64,000 nt of DNA. Origin: Lithospermum erythrorhizon. Taxonomy: Eukaryota; Streptophyta; Magnoliopsida; Boraginales; Boraginaceae. The stretch covers positions 1-64,000 of the forward strand of contig JADFUC010000089.1 of the NCBI GenBank assembly GCA_019722365.1, in the 5' to 3' direction. Shown here in pieces: positions 26,424-37,859 of the stretch. The position numbers and the translations under genes were made by a program. How positions within the stretch are numbered: position 1 is the stretch's first letter; every line of letters starts with the position of its first letter. The notes under the pieces are model-generated. The model was not told where the DNA came from. It made no database searches and saw only the letters and a program-made list of their open reading frames with translations.

Positions 26424-27740
26424 ATGGGGATGGCGATGACTGGTTCCTCGGATGACTTTGAGGGATTATGCATTTACTACGTTAGAGGGTTAAGCGCTCG
26501 GATGCTCGAGGCCACCGCTGATGATGCCAACAACTTTGAGTTGACTGCGGCCCCGATCAACGTGAAAATCGTAATGCGATTCAATGGCATGGAGTCGAAG
26601 ACCTGTGAGCATTTAGTAAATTTCATAGAGATAGGTTCTTACTCACAAAGTAATGAACTGTTCAGTGATTACATCCACCGGTATTTATTTCCTTTCTCTA
26701 TGCAGGAGAGTAAAAAGGAGTGGTGGAATGCTCAAAATCCCTCTGAATGTAATACGTAGGAGCAGTAGTCTGAGCTTTTTAGCCCGATATTTTCCCGTCA
26801 AAATCCACCGTATTGAAGGAGAATGACATTGTGTGTTTCGGCCAGATGAAGATGAGATGGTTGGTGAGGCTTAGGAGCGGTTTAAGGTCTCTTAGAAAGT
26901 GTCCCGATCATGGGCTCTGCGACACTTTATTTGGTGTAAACTTCCCGTAATGGAGTTGACACAGCGCCCGCGCTATATTAGATGTCTTTACACACACTGA
27001 TGGAGGCGTTTGATAAGAGAAAGGCGCTGATGAAACTTATATCTTATTGGAGGGAATTATCTACTGTCAGCCAGTAGCCAGGCTCTCCGGCCTTGGCAAT
27101 ACTAAGTAAGTAATTTGAGTCTGAGATTGATGAAAGACAAAGTAGGCAGCAGTTAGCTCCTCGCTTGATTAGGCAGCTACGCCTTCGGACATGGTGTGCG
27201 AGGTTCACAGAGTGTTGTTCCTTTGTGGCCCTTTCATGTAGATTGGTAATCGCTGAGGCCTCTATCTTTGTCTTGGAGGCCACTACTGAGGAGCAAAGTT
27301 CGAGTAATAAATCAGAATTTAATCCAGAGCCAAAGCAGGGAATGGGTCGCGTTTCTCCGAATATTTACAAATAAGAAATTATAAGGGAACCACTTGATTT
27401 CTCTTGGGTAAAAACCAAATCTGATGAGACCGCCGGGATTTCAAGATCAATCCAAATTTGAAACACGAAGAGTCGGTTGGATAAGATTGAGAGGTTGTTA
27501 GCTTTCAGTGGTGGAAAAAAAGACCGAGAATAGGGATGCGGCCTTGAGAAGTGTAGAGCAACCAGTGGGCAGTTAGGCGAGGCATTGAATAATAGAAATG
27601 TGGGTTCCACTTCCAAGCGACTACGAAAAGAACCCACGAGCAGGCCTATCTCTGCGATCACTTTGCGCAATGGTAGAAGTTTAGAGGTTGGTCGAGGCAC
27701 TGCAGTGGCTTGACAGCGGGAGAAAATCTTGACCGAAGTT
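26424..27740 (+). pseudogene. Athila gag remnant
   Basis: The first frame (26424-26759, 111 codons) reads like Athila gag: 'NNFELTAAPIN', 'EHLVNFIEI' and 'RYLFPFSMQESKKEWW', matching the family's NFELKP, HLxxFLEI and LRLFPFSLxDKAKxWL blocks. Further gag blocks follow in shifting frames: 'RSLRKCPDHGL' near 26890, 'ALMKLISYW' near 27030, and 'LMRPPGFQDQSKFETRRVG' near 27420. Gag would form the virus-like particle. Several frameshifts and stops make it non-functional as written; some may be sequence errors. Confidence 0.75.
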
Positions 27741-27779
27741 TCCGTGATAAATCTAACATTTACGTATGTCGCGCATTCG

Positions 27780-28390
27780 CACCCACCGAAACCCAGCGTG
27801 CTCAATTTGCTAAATTTCTTGATATGTTTAAAGTTGCATATTAACGATTTCACTTTCGAGAGGGGCCACTTGACGGGAGATTCCGGTATCGCGAAGTTTA
27901 TAGAAAGATGTTTTATCAGAAAGCAGGAAATTTGAGGGAGCAGTGGCTTGAGTGCGTGGTAGAAGAGTGTTCCATGATAATCGACAGAAATTGACCCAAA
28001 AAGTTAAAGATTGGGGGGTTTCTGATCCTTGTGCGTCGGTGGCATTGAATTTGGTAAAGAAGCTTTATGTGATTTGGAATGCAGTATCAATTTGATACTT
28101 TTTGTCGATTATGTCATGGGTTGGGTTTAGGGAGGTCGAGAGTACAACTATTTCTTCTGATTAGCCAGATAGATTATTGTTTACGAATGGTGTCCACTGA
28201 AGATGTTTTGGTTAAGGTAAGATAAGTTTATCTTCCTGGCGATTCGTTAGCCACTTTCGATATGTCAGAAGATCGAAATCCACTTTATTCTGAGGTAGAA
28301 CCGTTTCTAGTACCACTAGAACCCTTATTGATGTTCATAAGGGACGAGATCATCTTAAGAGTGGGGGAGGGCTTAAAGTTGTTTTTTGAC
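27780..28390 (+). pseudogene. Athila protease-region remnant
   Basis: The block starts with 'AQFAKFLDMFKV', the typical lead-in before Athila protease. It continues near 27990 with 'KLTQKVKDWGVSDPC', like the KLPPKxKDPGSFTIPC block. Near 28090 it has 'SI' with 'LIL'-like codons at the place of the SINLMP motif, and from 28197 'EDVLVKV' followed by an aspartate-rich 'FDMSEDRN' and 'RDEIILRVGEG', matching the end of the domain. The catalytic Asp motif itself is not readable. Multiple frameshifts separate the blocks. Confidence 0.6.
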
Positions 28391-28659
28391 ATGCATAAGT
28401 CGAGCTAAGTTCCATAATAACGAGGAATGATTGTTTTTTTATTGATGTTGTTGATACGTTAGTGCGATATGCCTTTCAAAGTGAGTTAAGTCTAGAGATT
28501 TGGATTGAGTTATGTCTATGAGTACTAAAGAGGAGAACTTGTCATCGAAAACTTATTATCAATGGTAGCATATGGATGCGGGCCTACGTTATACCCTTGG
28601 TAAGCGGTATGAGGAACTAGGACATAGTGTATCAAAATTAATACCGTCATTGAAAAACC

Positions 28660-29450
28660 TCACTGCCACGCCCAGGTTGAAGGCTTTACTTCGCACCTTA
28701 AATATGCTTTTCTTACGTGGCGCTAATGAATTACTGTTATTATTTCTTAACTGTTGGTGAAGTGCGGGGAAGAAAAGCCTCGGGAGTACTTGGAGGCACA
28801 AAAAGGCGCTTGGTTGGGCCAGGTAGCGGACATTAAAAGGTCTCGGCCGTCAGAATGCGTGCATCGAATACTGCGAGGATGGTGCCAGTCGGCTATCAAC
28901 CTACTCGAGGCTACTAAATCCTAATCTGAAAGAGGTGGTAAATTTGAAATTCTCAATACGGATGCGAGGTACAATTTATCCTATTCGGATAGTCTTAGGT
29001 GAGTACGGTACAAATTGTACCAAAGAAAAGGGTAATGCTGTGGTTAAAAATGATAAAAATGAATTAATACCCTTAGAGCGTGGTAAGAATTTGGAGAATG
29101 TGTATTGACTTAGAAGTTAAATCTTTGTAACTAGGAAGGACCATTTTCCTCTACCATTTATTGATCAAATGCTAGAGAAATTAGCTGGGTATCCATTCTA
29201 CTGCTTTTAGATGGATATTCAGGATACAACCAAATTGTGGTGGCTCCGGAGGATCAGGAAAAAACAACATTCTTTGTCCGTATAGTACGTTCACTTTTAG
29301 GCGAATCTTGGATTTAGGTTATGTTGTGCTCGACCACATTTCGGCGATGTATGATGTCCGTATTCTCGACTTGATAGAAATGCATGAGGTCTTTATGGAT
29401 GATTTTTACGTTTTTGGATCCTCTTTGATTGTTTGATTAATCTTGGACTT
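28660..29450 (+). pseudogene. Athila reverse transcriptase remnant
   Basis: Recognisable blocks in order are 'HLKYAFL' (about 28695), 'ECVHRILR' (about 28855), 'NLKEVV' (about 28927), 'TIYPI' (about 28975), 'AVVKNDKNELIPL' (about 29040), 'TRKDHFPLPFIDQMLEKLAG' (from 29131), a stop in place of Leu, 'MDIQDTTK' where DGYSGYNQ is expected, and 'EVFMDDFYVFGSSL' (about 29386). The last contains the catalytic MDD pair. The enzyme would copy element RNA into DNA. Several stops and frameshifts interrupt it. Confidence 0.8.
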
Positions 29451-29519
29451 GTTATGAGCGTTGTGAGGTAATCTTGTCTTGGGCGGGAAAAAGTGTCACT
29501 TTATGGTTCAAGAAAGGGA

Positions 29520-29900
29520 TAGTGCTTTCGATGTAAAATTTCCTCTAGAGGAATAAGTGATAAAGCAAAGGAGGATATAATTGAAAAGTTACCTCCGCCC
29601 CAAAATGTGTCAAAGATGTAAGAAGTTTCGCGCCCAATTAAATGCCGGTTTTGCTCGGCGTTTCGTGAGATTTTCCAAAATATCTAAACCTTTATGTGAT
29701 TTTCTTGTTAAGGATGCGTCTTTCCGTATGAGTGGCCAATTATTAATGCGGGCTTTTAATATATTGAAGCATAAAATTATTTACGCTCATGGTTGTTACT
29801 TTTGATTAGAACGAGCCTATTTGAAATTATGTGTGATACGAGTGATTATGCGGTTGATGCAGTGCTCGGACAAAAGAATGAGAAGGTATTAGAGGATGCG
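29520..29900 (+). pseudogene. Athila RNase H remnant, truncated
   Basis: 'PPPQNVSKM' and 'KISKPLCDFLVKDASF' (29590-29725) match the connector between RT and RNase H. 'FEIMCDTSDYAVDAVLGQKN' (about 29820-29880) is the first RNase H block with its catalytic Asp. The rest of the domain (the TTTEKELLAVVFA-type and TDHSALKYL-type blocks) is missing, and the sequence passes directly into the integrase end. Confidence 0.7.
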
Positions 29901-29914
29901 AGTGCAGAAGAGAT

Positions 29915-30340
29915 TAGTGGATCTCAATGAGCTTGAAGAGTTTCGTTTGGGGAGCTTATGAAAATGCAAAAATTTACAAGGAGCGAACGAGGCTAATCGT
30001 GATAAAGCGAATCACCGCCTCGCGAGTTTGATTGGACAAGTTTTGTTGTTTAATTCCGAACTACATTTGTTCCCGGGTAAGTTAAAAACTAAATTACACG
30101 GACTGGATTTCTTTATTACCCAAGTTTTTTCCCACATGGTTAGGTGGAAATAACTCATGAGGAGAAAGGGCACTTTTTAAGGTAAATGGTGAGCGGCTTG
30201 AACATTATTATGGTGGGCGTGGAAAGAGTAAATGGGTGGTCGTATTTGGTAATGGCGCTCGTTGAATGAGTGCCGGGTCTTCCGATCGGGCTAAAGAAGG
30301 CGTTAAGCGTAAGCGCTTATTGGGAGGCAAGCCGCGTCTT
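29915..30340 (+). pseudogene. Athila integrase C-terminal remnant
   Basis: 'DLNELEEFRLG' then 'AYENAKIYKERT' (about 29922-29990) match the C-terminal flank of Athila integrase. Next come 'SFVV' and 'LFPG'-like residues in shifted frames (about 30040-30080), and 'FKVNGERLEHYYGG' (about 30178-30220), the family's FKVNGxRLKHY end. The His-Cys finger and the DDE core are absent. The block near 30285 'KRKRLLGGKPR' resembles the usual RALLGRQP tail. Confidence 0.7.
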
Positions 30341-30484
30341 TTTGGTCTAGTTATTTTTATTTCTTAGTTTCATGTGTCGAAGAAGAAAAAAAAGTGAAAT
30401 TTGGTACATGTGACATTTTGAGGCCGGTTTGGATGCAGAGGAGGTCAAATTTGACCTTAGATGAACACCCAATAGGAGAATAAT

Positions 30485-31072
30485 GTGCTCCGGCAGATTA
30501 GTTACCAAGCGGAGGTCAATTACTTGACCACCCCATGTCAGATTTTATTTCAAAAAAAAAAAAAAAAAGCAGCGAAAAAACAAAGGCGAGACTTCGTCTT
30601 TCCCAACAATGACCCAAAATTTATATCATGGCGCCCCCAATCGTTCGGCTCGGCCCAGCTTCGCCCAGAATGCAGCAAGCTGCGCTCCGACTCCGATCAT
30701 TTCAGCTTGATCAACCTCCGACCAGCTCAATCGTCCTACAGCCTCTGCACCCACTTTCATAGTTCACCCCAATCGCTCCAGCTCCGGCCAGCTTTCATGA
30801 ATCCGGCAAAGGCTCGCTCATTTCCGTCGCTCGAATCAGCTTACCTCGCTGACGATCGCGCGGCTCAGTGGGTCGCAACGGCTCCGGTGGGTCGCGGCGG
30901 CCTCCGGTCGCTCAAAGATCAGCCTCAACTCCAGCTCTACCGGCTCCGACGCCCGTTTCCCCGGCCTCGATCGCAGGACAACTTTTCGATGCGCCGCCGC
31001 CTCATCTCCAGCCCGAATCCCAGCGCCTACCGGTGTTGTTCGTGTTTGTTTTCGTTTCTGTTTATCTCTTAA
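30485..31072 (+). CDS. GC-rich 195-codon ORF of unknown origin inside the Athila element
   Basis: An open frame runs from an ATG at 30485, just after the integrase tail, through an A-run near 30552-30568 that encodes lysines. It then enters a stretch rich in Ser, Pro, Arg, Leu and Gln. From about 30630 to 31030 the DNA is far richer in GC than everything around it, with loosely repeated 'cagctccg'/'ccagct' words. It has no recognisable domain. Athila elements can have an env-like ORF here, but no signal peptide or membrane segment is seen. It may be captured host DNA. GC-rich DNA lacks stop codons by chance, so translation is doubtful. Confidence 0.3.
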   Translation: MLRQISYQAEVNYLTTPCQILFQKKKKKAAKKQRRDFVFPNNDPKFISWRPQSFGSAQLRPECSKLRSDSDHFSLINLRPAQSSYSLCTHFHSSPQSLQLRPAFMNPAKARSFPSLESAYLADDRAAQWVATAPVGRGGLRSLKDQPQLQLYRLRRPFPRPRSQDNFSMRRRLISSPNPSAYRCCSCLFSFLFIS

Positions 31073-33046
31073 TTTTCAATTTTCAATTTTATGTTGTGAA
31101 ATTTCTTGTACTTTATTTTTAATTTAGGTTGTTATTGATTTATTTTTAGTTATGTCTTTATTTCCGCTTTCTGTTTCATCATTGTGTTTACACTTGATTT
31201 CAGTTTTGTCCCAGTGCTTCTTTAATCGATTTCGTTGTGTTTAGGCTTGATCTCGGATTACGGGCATTTGTTTTAAGTATTTTTTGAGCATTATTAAGTA
31301 GTAATTTTTTTACTTTGGATATTCGGTACTTGATAATTAAGAAAGTGCAAAGTTTTCTCTATAGGATGTTTCATGGGTTGGATGGGTTAGAGCGCCCTCC
31401 ACTTGCACCTATTCTTATTCCGTATATGCGTCGTGTGCATTTGTCTAAGCATGCTACATTTGTTTATCCCCGAATGCTAACATTAGTATTTGAGCAGTTT
31501 CGTGTGCCCACCCCAGACTTCCACAGCGTGTTTCGAGGATCAGACCAGTCGGTGACCATAACTAAATGCGAAGGAGGCCAGTGGATGCTCAAGAGGACTT
31601 GTTAAGGCGGATTTTGTGCGGTGGGCGGCGAGGATCTTGATGCCTCCCACGTCCACGCCCCAGCTAGCGATGCCGAGGTCGCCCTTTAGCGACATCGGGA
31701 AAATTTTTACTTGTCTACTTTTATTTCGTATTTATGCATTGAGGGCAATGTCTTGTTCAAGTGTAGGGGGTGCGTAATGATTGTCCTTAAGTATATGATA
31801 AGTTTAACGGATGAATTGATATATCCTGGATCGATAGTAAATTGTATGTCATTCGATGATGATTTTGTGCATGATTGATTGAGTTTTGACTTTCCCGACA
31901 TTCTTAGTTGGTGTAATGTTTTGATTGAAGTTTGAGTGGATAGCTTCTTGTTAGTGAATATACCTCTGGTGAGATTTTGTCTCAATTTTTATCTTTGAGT
32001 TTAACTGCTTGGTGTGATGCTGCGTAAATGTTTTGTGATAACCCCGAGAACTTGTTTTGAATCTGCCTGTAAACATTGCTTTTTGTGTGCATGCATAAAA
32101 GAAATGAGTAGAAGGCATTTTAAGGGTTTATAATCAAAACGATTTATCCTAAAAGTGGCCGATGTATCCACTAGTGAACCCCCGCTTGAGCCCTAAGTGA
32201 CCTTTCTTTGTGATTACACCCCGCTTATAAGCGCATAAGCCTTATTTTTACCATGTAGTCCCTGCGGGAGTGTGTAATTTTGAATTAGCTATGTTGAATT
32301 GGGGGCTTGTTAAGAGCTTGAACTAATCAGGAGTGTGGGGGAAGGAGAAAACGTTGGAAGATTGGAGGTTAAAAAAGGAAAAAAAAAAAAGTATTAGAAG
32401 TACATAGTAGGAAATATGATCTCGAAAGTGAGAAAGAAATTGTCTCAATTATGAAAGTGTCTTTGATGTTTATGGGTGTACTTACATGAAAAAAGAAAAA
32501 AAAAAAAAAAAAATATGAATAAGTAATATGGCAAGTGAAGGATGGTACTTAAATGAGATGTAGAATGTTGGGTTGAAGGTTGTAGTTGTTTAGACATGCT
32601 CTTTTCGGCACATAACTAATTGAGAGTTCGTATCTCCTCGAGTATTAAAGTCAAGAGCAAAATATTTTCCTACCACTTCATACTAAGCACGATTCTGACC
32701 ACATAAAAGACCTTGATTTATGTGTCATGCATTTGTTGATGGATTGATAGATGTATAACTTGAGCATATGGTAAAAACATTCGTGATTCGGGAGGGTGGC
32801 GTAAATAGTAACCCAACTTTTGATACATTTGAGTGATGTGAGAAGTGAAATTCACTAAGCAATTGTCTACTCACGATGAATTGATGATATTGCGGCTTAG
32901 CTAAGTAAGAAGAGCCATTACTCGTGATTGATTGTTGTTTGAGAACTCAATGATATACGAAAAGAACTTGAGATCATGGATGTTTAATTTATACCGTTTC
33001 CTATGTCGTTTTGCTTGAGGACAAGAAAGAACTTAAGTGTGGGGGG
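31033..33046 (+). repeat. Athila 3' noncoding region (right copy) with polypurine tract
   Basis: This is the direct repeat of 23134-25115 and ends in 'cttaagtgtggggggtgtga' at the LTR border. It contains A-rich runs near 32370-32400 and 32488-32512, at the same places as A-rich runs near 24450 and 24570 in the left copy. No conserved frame is apparent, so it is annotated as noncoding. Confidence 0.75.
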
Positions 33047-34190
33047 TGTGATAAGTGTTTGATATATAGTGTTTTGAGCCACCCCAATTAGCATTATAGG
33101 TGATGTTATTTTTTACCTTAATCGATATAATTTGCCCAGCTTTGTTTTCGTTTTTATTTGAGTTTAGGCAATTATCGGTTAAAGTGAAGGAATCGGGCTT
33201 TAAAGATTGAAGATATGAAGCGGAGTCCTTAAAATTTACATGAGTCATGATCAGAATAAGTGATTCGACCCGTTAATATTAGGTTATGGCCGACTATAAA
33301 AGAGGAGGTTAGATAAAAAGGGATATCTCTGAATTTCCAGAAAAGAAGTCATCATCTTTGTTGGAGCTTTTTGGCGCACCATTGGAAGCTGGCAAGAAGC
33401 AATTGAGAAGTTAATTACATATTGTGCACCAAGGCGAAGTTAGAGTTGATTACTTTTAATTGGTTCGAATAATTTTAATTCAAGATATTATTATTGTTAA
33501 GGATGAATGCCATTAATTTCATGTATTTATTTATGTCTTTTATTATGAACTAATTTTATTATTAGTCAGGACCATGATGTAGCGGATTGGATTGGATGAT
33601 TTGATTTCTTGGAGTTAATTTAATTCTAGTTTCATAGTCGATTATTGTGCATAGTGAAGTATTTAATATCTTGATATCGATATTAAATGGATTCATATAA
33701 GTGATTAATTCTTTAGAAATAGGGTTGCTCCTTAGGAATTAATAATCGGAACGTGTTTGATTACCGTAGAGATATAGGTAATGCCATGTGCGATTTAATA
33801 AGCATATGTTATTAAAAAGATCTCTATTTTAATCATCATGGGAATATAGTTAGTTTCTTAGGGGACTTGAGTGGTGGCGAGAGTAATATCGTCGTATAGG
33901 AATCTTTTGTTATGAACTAATAAGTAACTACTAGGTGAGTTGAATCGGCGATCCGATGAAATCGTGTGTCCTGACTATACTTCGAATATTAAGTAAGATT
34001 CATTTTTTTGTGCATTCGGTTAGTATTAGCTAATTTAAGTTCTTAGTCAATTTAGTTAAGTAGTCTAGATAAAAATTTACTCTTTAATTATTAGTTAATT
34101 AAGGATTAAGAAAAAGGCCTAGTACTTAGTATATTGGAATTTGTGAGACGATACTTGTTCTTATTCATTATACTACTTGACACGACCGGA
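33047..34190 (+). repeat. Athila-like LTR (right)
   Basis: This is the partner of 25116-26285, starting TGTGATAAGTG and ending 'acttgacacgaccgga'. It differs by many short indels and some C/T and G/A changes, for example 'aggcgatactcg' against 'agacgatacttg' near the end. Similarity stops at about 34190, which marks the right edge of the element. Confidence 0.8.
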
Positions 34191-36190
34191 GCCGTAAATT
34201 TGTGTTGTCGGTTTACAACGCCTTCGAAATTAATGTTAAAACACGTCTATCTTATTAAATGCACGTGCTGCGGCATTACCAACAAAATAGATTGACTCGT
34301 CAAGTTGTAATGCGAGTTCAGTTTCCTTTTAGTTTCTTTAAATCGAGCATACTAGACTTCGGTCCTATTATTGAAATTCTTGGCTATGCTTTTCATATGA
34401 AGTATATGCATCCCATAATACTCTTATACCGTTCGATTCTAGTAAGATCGGCAATGATTAGATTCGAAGTGTAACTATAGTTACCTATTCTCTTAAAATG
34501 TATGTATGTTATTGTTGATTATTAAATGCGTCTTGAATGTTCTACTAATGCTTAATTTATATGAGCATTATGAAAATTATAATGAATTTGCTAATGACTT
34601 ACGTATTAACATCTTAAGTTGAATAATATTATGTGTCATATATCGTATCTGATATCATCTACTTTGGTACCTTTATTGCGTGATAGGAGGTTATTTCATT
34701 CTTAAGATATATATTCATAAACTGCGAGAACTACGCTTATTCGCTATGGGCGGAAATTCATTCTTGGGTTGTGGTGGTCTTTGTTCGAGTCTCCGAGGAC
34801 ATTCGGGTGTTTGTGTTTAGAGGCTTAGGTGGCGGATAGCGATTGATCTCAGCGATCTCTTTATTTTCTTTGGATTGTAGTTGTTGTACGTATAGTTGTT
34901 ATTTTGGGATATTTGTTGTTGTGAGTTTGATATATTAATTTTCTGGAGTTTATGTTGTATGTTAGTTCTTTGTTATGTGCTTAGGGAGGCCACACGATGG
35001 ATTATTTTTCTTAAAAATTATTTTTATCAAGATTTATACTATTTTATTGAGTTGTTTGAGGCAGGTGTCTTTTAGAAATTCAAATCCGTCGATTGGTGAC
35101 TCACGGTGTCGAGATTTGGGGCAGATTAGCCTCGGGGCATACGACACCGGGGCGAATTAGATTGCAATCCATTCTCCTTTTGAATCATTAAAATTACGTA
35201 CTAGCTAACGATGGATGCCATATAAGACATGTTTTAAATTTAGAAAAAATTAAGCAATAGACATGGTTAAAAGAGGAAACTCATGTTAAAAATATAAACA
35301 TGTAAGCACATTAACATGGTTTTAAATACGAAAAAGATATACAATGAAGCATATTGCAAGTGTATACGACATCGCACATAATCCCGCTTTCATGGTTGAA
35401 CCAAAAAAGGTGCAAAAATTTGGTACAAGTGATGTCGAACATATGTCATCTAAGAAATAAATTTAAGAGCGTTGACATATGATAAATATTACTTAGATTC
35501 CTAAATTATCAAAAGTTTAAAAACTTCAAAGAGAATAAGTAATAGGATAGATCCCTGTTTCAGAATTATCCTTCGGGGAAAAAAAAGACAATCGTAGGTT
35601 TATTAATTCGTCTTTGACAGTTCACCAAGACTGACAGAAACAATTACAATATCACATTGAACAGAAGGAGTTAGTCAATCTACAGTTCATTAGGCGACCA
35701 TTTAGGAAACAAAGATAATATGTACGGTGTGTATTATACGTTTTTAAAGGCGAAAATATTTAAAATCATATGGCATGCGTACAGTGGTTTTTAACAAAAT
35801 TTAAAGAAAAATGCAAAATAAGTAAATGGTTTTTGTTAAAACAAGTTGGACTAATAATCGTATGAGGATAGCGATTTGGGCCGCTTGTTAACTTTAATGA
35901 ATTACTCCCCCTATCAATGGTGAAACTATACCGATAGAAAGTTTGCATATACCATTAGAGGACATGTCTACTGACGTCTGATAACTTCCGAGCCTCGAGT
36001 TTAAAGAAAAGTTTAAAGCATATCTTGAGCGGAAAGTTAATATTTTAGAATCACTCGATTATATAGCTGATGTTGAGAACGTGTTTGAAAAGTACCAAAC
36101 CGAAAAGGTAAGGTACAAGTGGAAAAAATTTAAATCTTAGAAAACAATCCCTTAATCTTATGCGAGCTAGCTGAAAACATAAAAATACAA
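34191..36190. other. Unclassified region right of the Athila element
   Basis: No gene could be supported. Frames at 34259-34474, 34975-35160 and 35766-35948 have no motif. The GT-rich stretch 34700-35160 ending in 'cacggtgtcgagatttgggg' and 'acaccggggcgaatta' resembles the 3' end of some gypsy LTRs, but no second copy was found. 35160-36190 is AT-rich without a visible feature. Confidence 0.35.
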
Positions 36191-36209
36191 AAACATTAAC
36201 CCAGCTATG

Positions 36210-36400
36210 CGTGTCGTCAGAAAATCGCCCGTATACCTAGAAAAATCATCCCACGCACACATATACATGCCTCTTTCTCACATGCTTTCAACTTGCATGG
36301 GCCCATTAAATCCGTGCATCGGCTCGAGTACGAGTTGTTACGTATTTGTAACCTTGGGTGGCTTGATTTTTGAGAGTGCATTTTCGGCATGACATTCACA
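36210..36400 (-). pseudogene. Copia integrase fragment
   Basis: On the minus strand the frame reads 'KIKPPKVTNT', a stop, 'VLEPMHGFNGPMQVESM', a stop, and 'CAWDDFSRYTGDFL'. This matches the copia integrase block VLELLHMDLMGPMQxES followed by VxVDDFSRYTWVxF. The first catalytic Asp (in HMDLMGP) reads as Gly-Phe here, while the DDFSRYT block is kept. The style resembles SIRE/Maximus-type elements. Nothing downstream (second catalytic Asp, Glu, RT) could be found, so the element is cut or unreadable beyond about 36200. Confidence 0.7.
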
Positions 36401-36949
36401 ATTCCACTATCTTTTACTTGAGTAAAGGGATCCTCGGACTTTACTTTGTAACGATCATTTCTTGAATGTTTCTATGGTAGTATGTCCCGGTCGTTTTATT
36501 ACCCATGCTTTCGGCGTCACCAAATGCTTCTGCCTAAATGCGTGGCTCGAGCGAGGTTCGCATATGATTATGGGGGCGTCCATTGCATCCATTGGTGTTT
36601 AGCGTAAATCTTTGACGGTACATCGCTTTTCTCTGAGAAAGAAACGCCCGTACCGCATCGCATGGTTGATATCTTTGATAAGATTTGCGGTAACATTTAG
36701 GCTTCTCCTTTTCGATAATTTCCTTTTTTCCTCATCGTAGTATTCGCATAATCACCCTTTCCAAGAACAAATCACAATTAAGATATACTTTCTTTACCGG
36801 TCGTGTGTCTTGGCGTTATTTATCAAAATACCCGACTTGATTCTGGCGATGTTTCAAAGGCGTGTAAACGCTTGACTTACGGTGTTTCTTTTTCATGACC
36901 AGCATTGAGTTTTTATACGGTTGATCTTTGCTTCGCTTCGATCCGTATA

Positions 36950-37330
36950 CTTTGCTTAACGGTGAAATGATATGACCATAACGATAATTCGCGATGCAAA
37001 TACTTTTTCTTTATTACATGTCACATTTAGTTGGTGCTCTCGCATCTTTGACAACGTGTCCCGATCTCTCGAGCAATTTAGTTTCTTTGTCTTGGTTTTG
37101 ACCGACTTCGCCCGTGAGCCAATTCTGTCTCGTCTGTTTCTTTCTCTTTTGGTATCTCTTCCAGTATACATTGCTTGAATTAAGTAAATGCTTTACTCGT
37201 TTTATTCGGTCGTTAAGCGAGAATTTAAATGTTGAATTTAACGTCTCGAGCTTCGTCCACATTTTCTTAATTCCTGAATTACCGATCTTTAATTTGTTTC
37301 TCTACAAATCAACTTTTGGTATAGATTGAT
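36950..37330 (-). pseudogene. Copia gag C-terminal / nucleocapsid-region remnant
   Basis: Two overlapping minus-strand frames (36956-37171 and 37014-37262) together read 'LETLNSTFKFSLNDRIKRVK', 'LLNSSNVYW', 'QNQDKETKLLERSGHVVKDA'. The polar, Lys/Arg/Gln-rich composition and position between the gag-like and integrase-like blocks suit the linker and zinc-knuckle part of a copia gag. 'GHVVKDARAPTKC' could be a damaged CCHC knuckle. The assignment is tentative. Confidence 0.4.
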
Positions 37331-37517
37331 GTGAGGCCATACATTTAGTAATACGATAGTTTATAGTTTTCCAATGACTTAACTTGCTTCCAGTAATGAT
37401 AATAGCTGCAAGTCTTTTTCCTTTGTAGTCATGCGGTATCGATTATTGAGATGGCTCTGACTCGGTGAAGCTACAAAGTTGCTAACTTGATGCAACGACC
37501 CTTCTTGATTAATCGGC

Positions 37518-37859
37518 TCAGGTGTTGCGGGGTAATTTTACGGATTGTTTTTTTGATGATATAGTTGGGGCCAATTTCTTGAATGTGTGCCCAAACGCCG
37601 CATTACATAGCTTGAATTCCTTTAGATTTCTGTTGACCCTGTATTTGGAATTGCCTTGGTTTCTTTGGTTTCTTCGAGCTTTGTTATTGTTTATTGATAA
37701 CCGAGATGTGCATTCTACACCCCTTTGAAGGGTTCTTGTTGAATCTTGAGGTATTGTTAAAGTTAAGCCGGCGTGTTTATAGTTTACGAATCTTAAATCG
37801 TTTATATCCTCTGGGAGACTTTTAAAAATGCCTTTCTTTTTTACTTGTCTACTCGCCAT
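37518..37859 (-). pseudogene. Copia gag fragment
   Basis: The minus-strand frame of 113 codons starts 'MASRQVKKKGIFKSLPEDIN' and continues 'LRFVNYKHAGLTLT'. This resembles the copia gag (UBN2-type) segment in which VxKILRSLPxxW is followed by a valine- or alanine-rich IEEAKDLxTLSLEEL helix. The rest of the frame is basic and low in recognisable motifs. It lies upstream of the nucleocapsid and integrase remnants in the same orientation, so the three blocks look like one decayed element. Confidence 0.5.

Larger units (their letters stand above)
25116..34190 (+). mobile_element. Athila-like Ty3/gypsy element, internally deleted
   Basis: The unit holds LTR, gag, protease, RT, the front of RNase H, the C-terminal end of integrase, a GC-rich segment, a 2-kb 3' noncoding region, polypurine tract and LTR, all on the plus strand. 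The order is that of Athila elements. All ORFs are broken by stops and frameshifts. Most of RNase H and the integrase core are absent between about 29890 and 29920. The flanks show no clear target-site duplication, and the left LTR is preceded by another copy of the element's own 3' noncoding region. Confidence 0.75.

Noticed and set aside
27365..27853. 162-codon minus frame
   Set aside because: It is the antisense shadow of Athila gag/protease, whose blocks are readable on the plus strand.
36000..36140. Plus-strand stretch reading KEKFKAYLERKVNILESLDY and beyond
   Set aside because: It looks protein-like, but there is no start, no family match and no continuation in the surrounding sequence.
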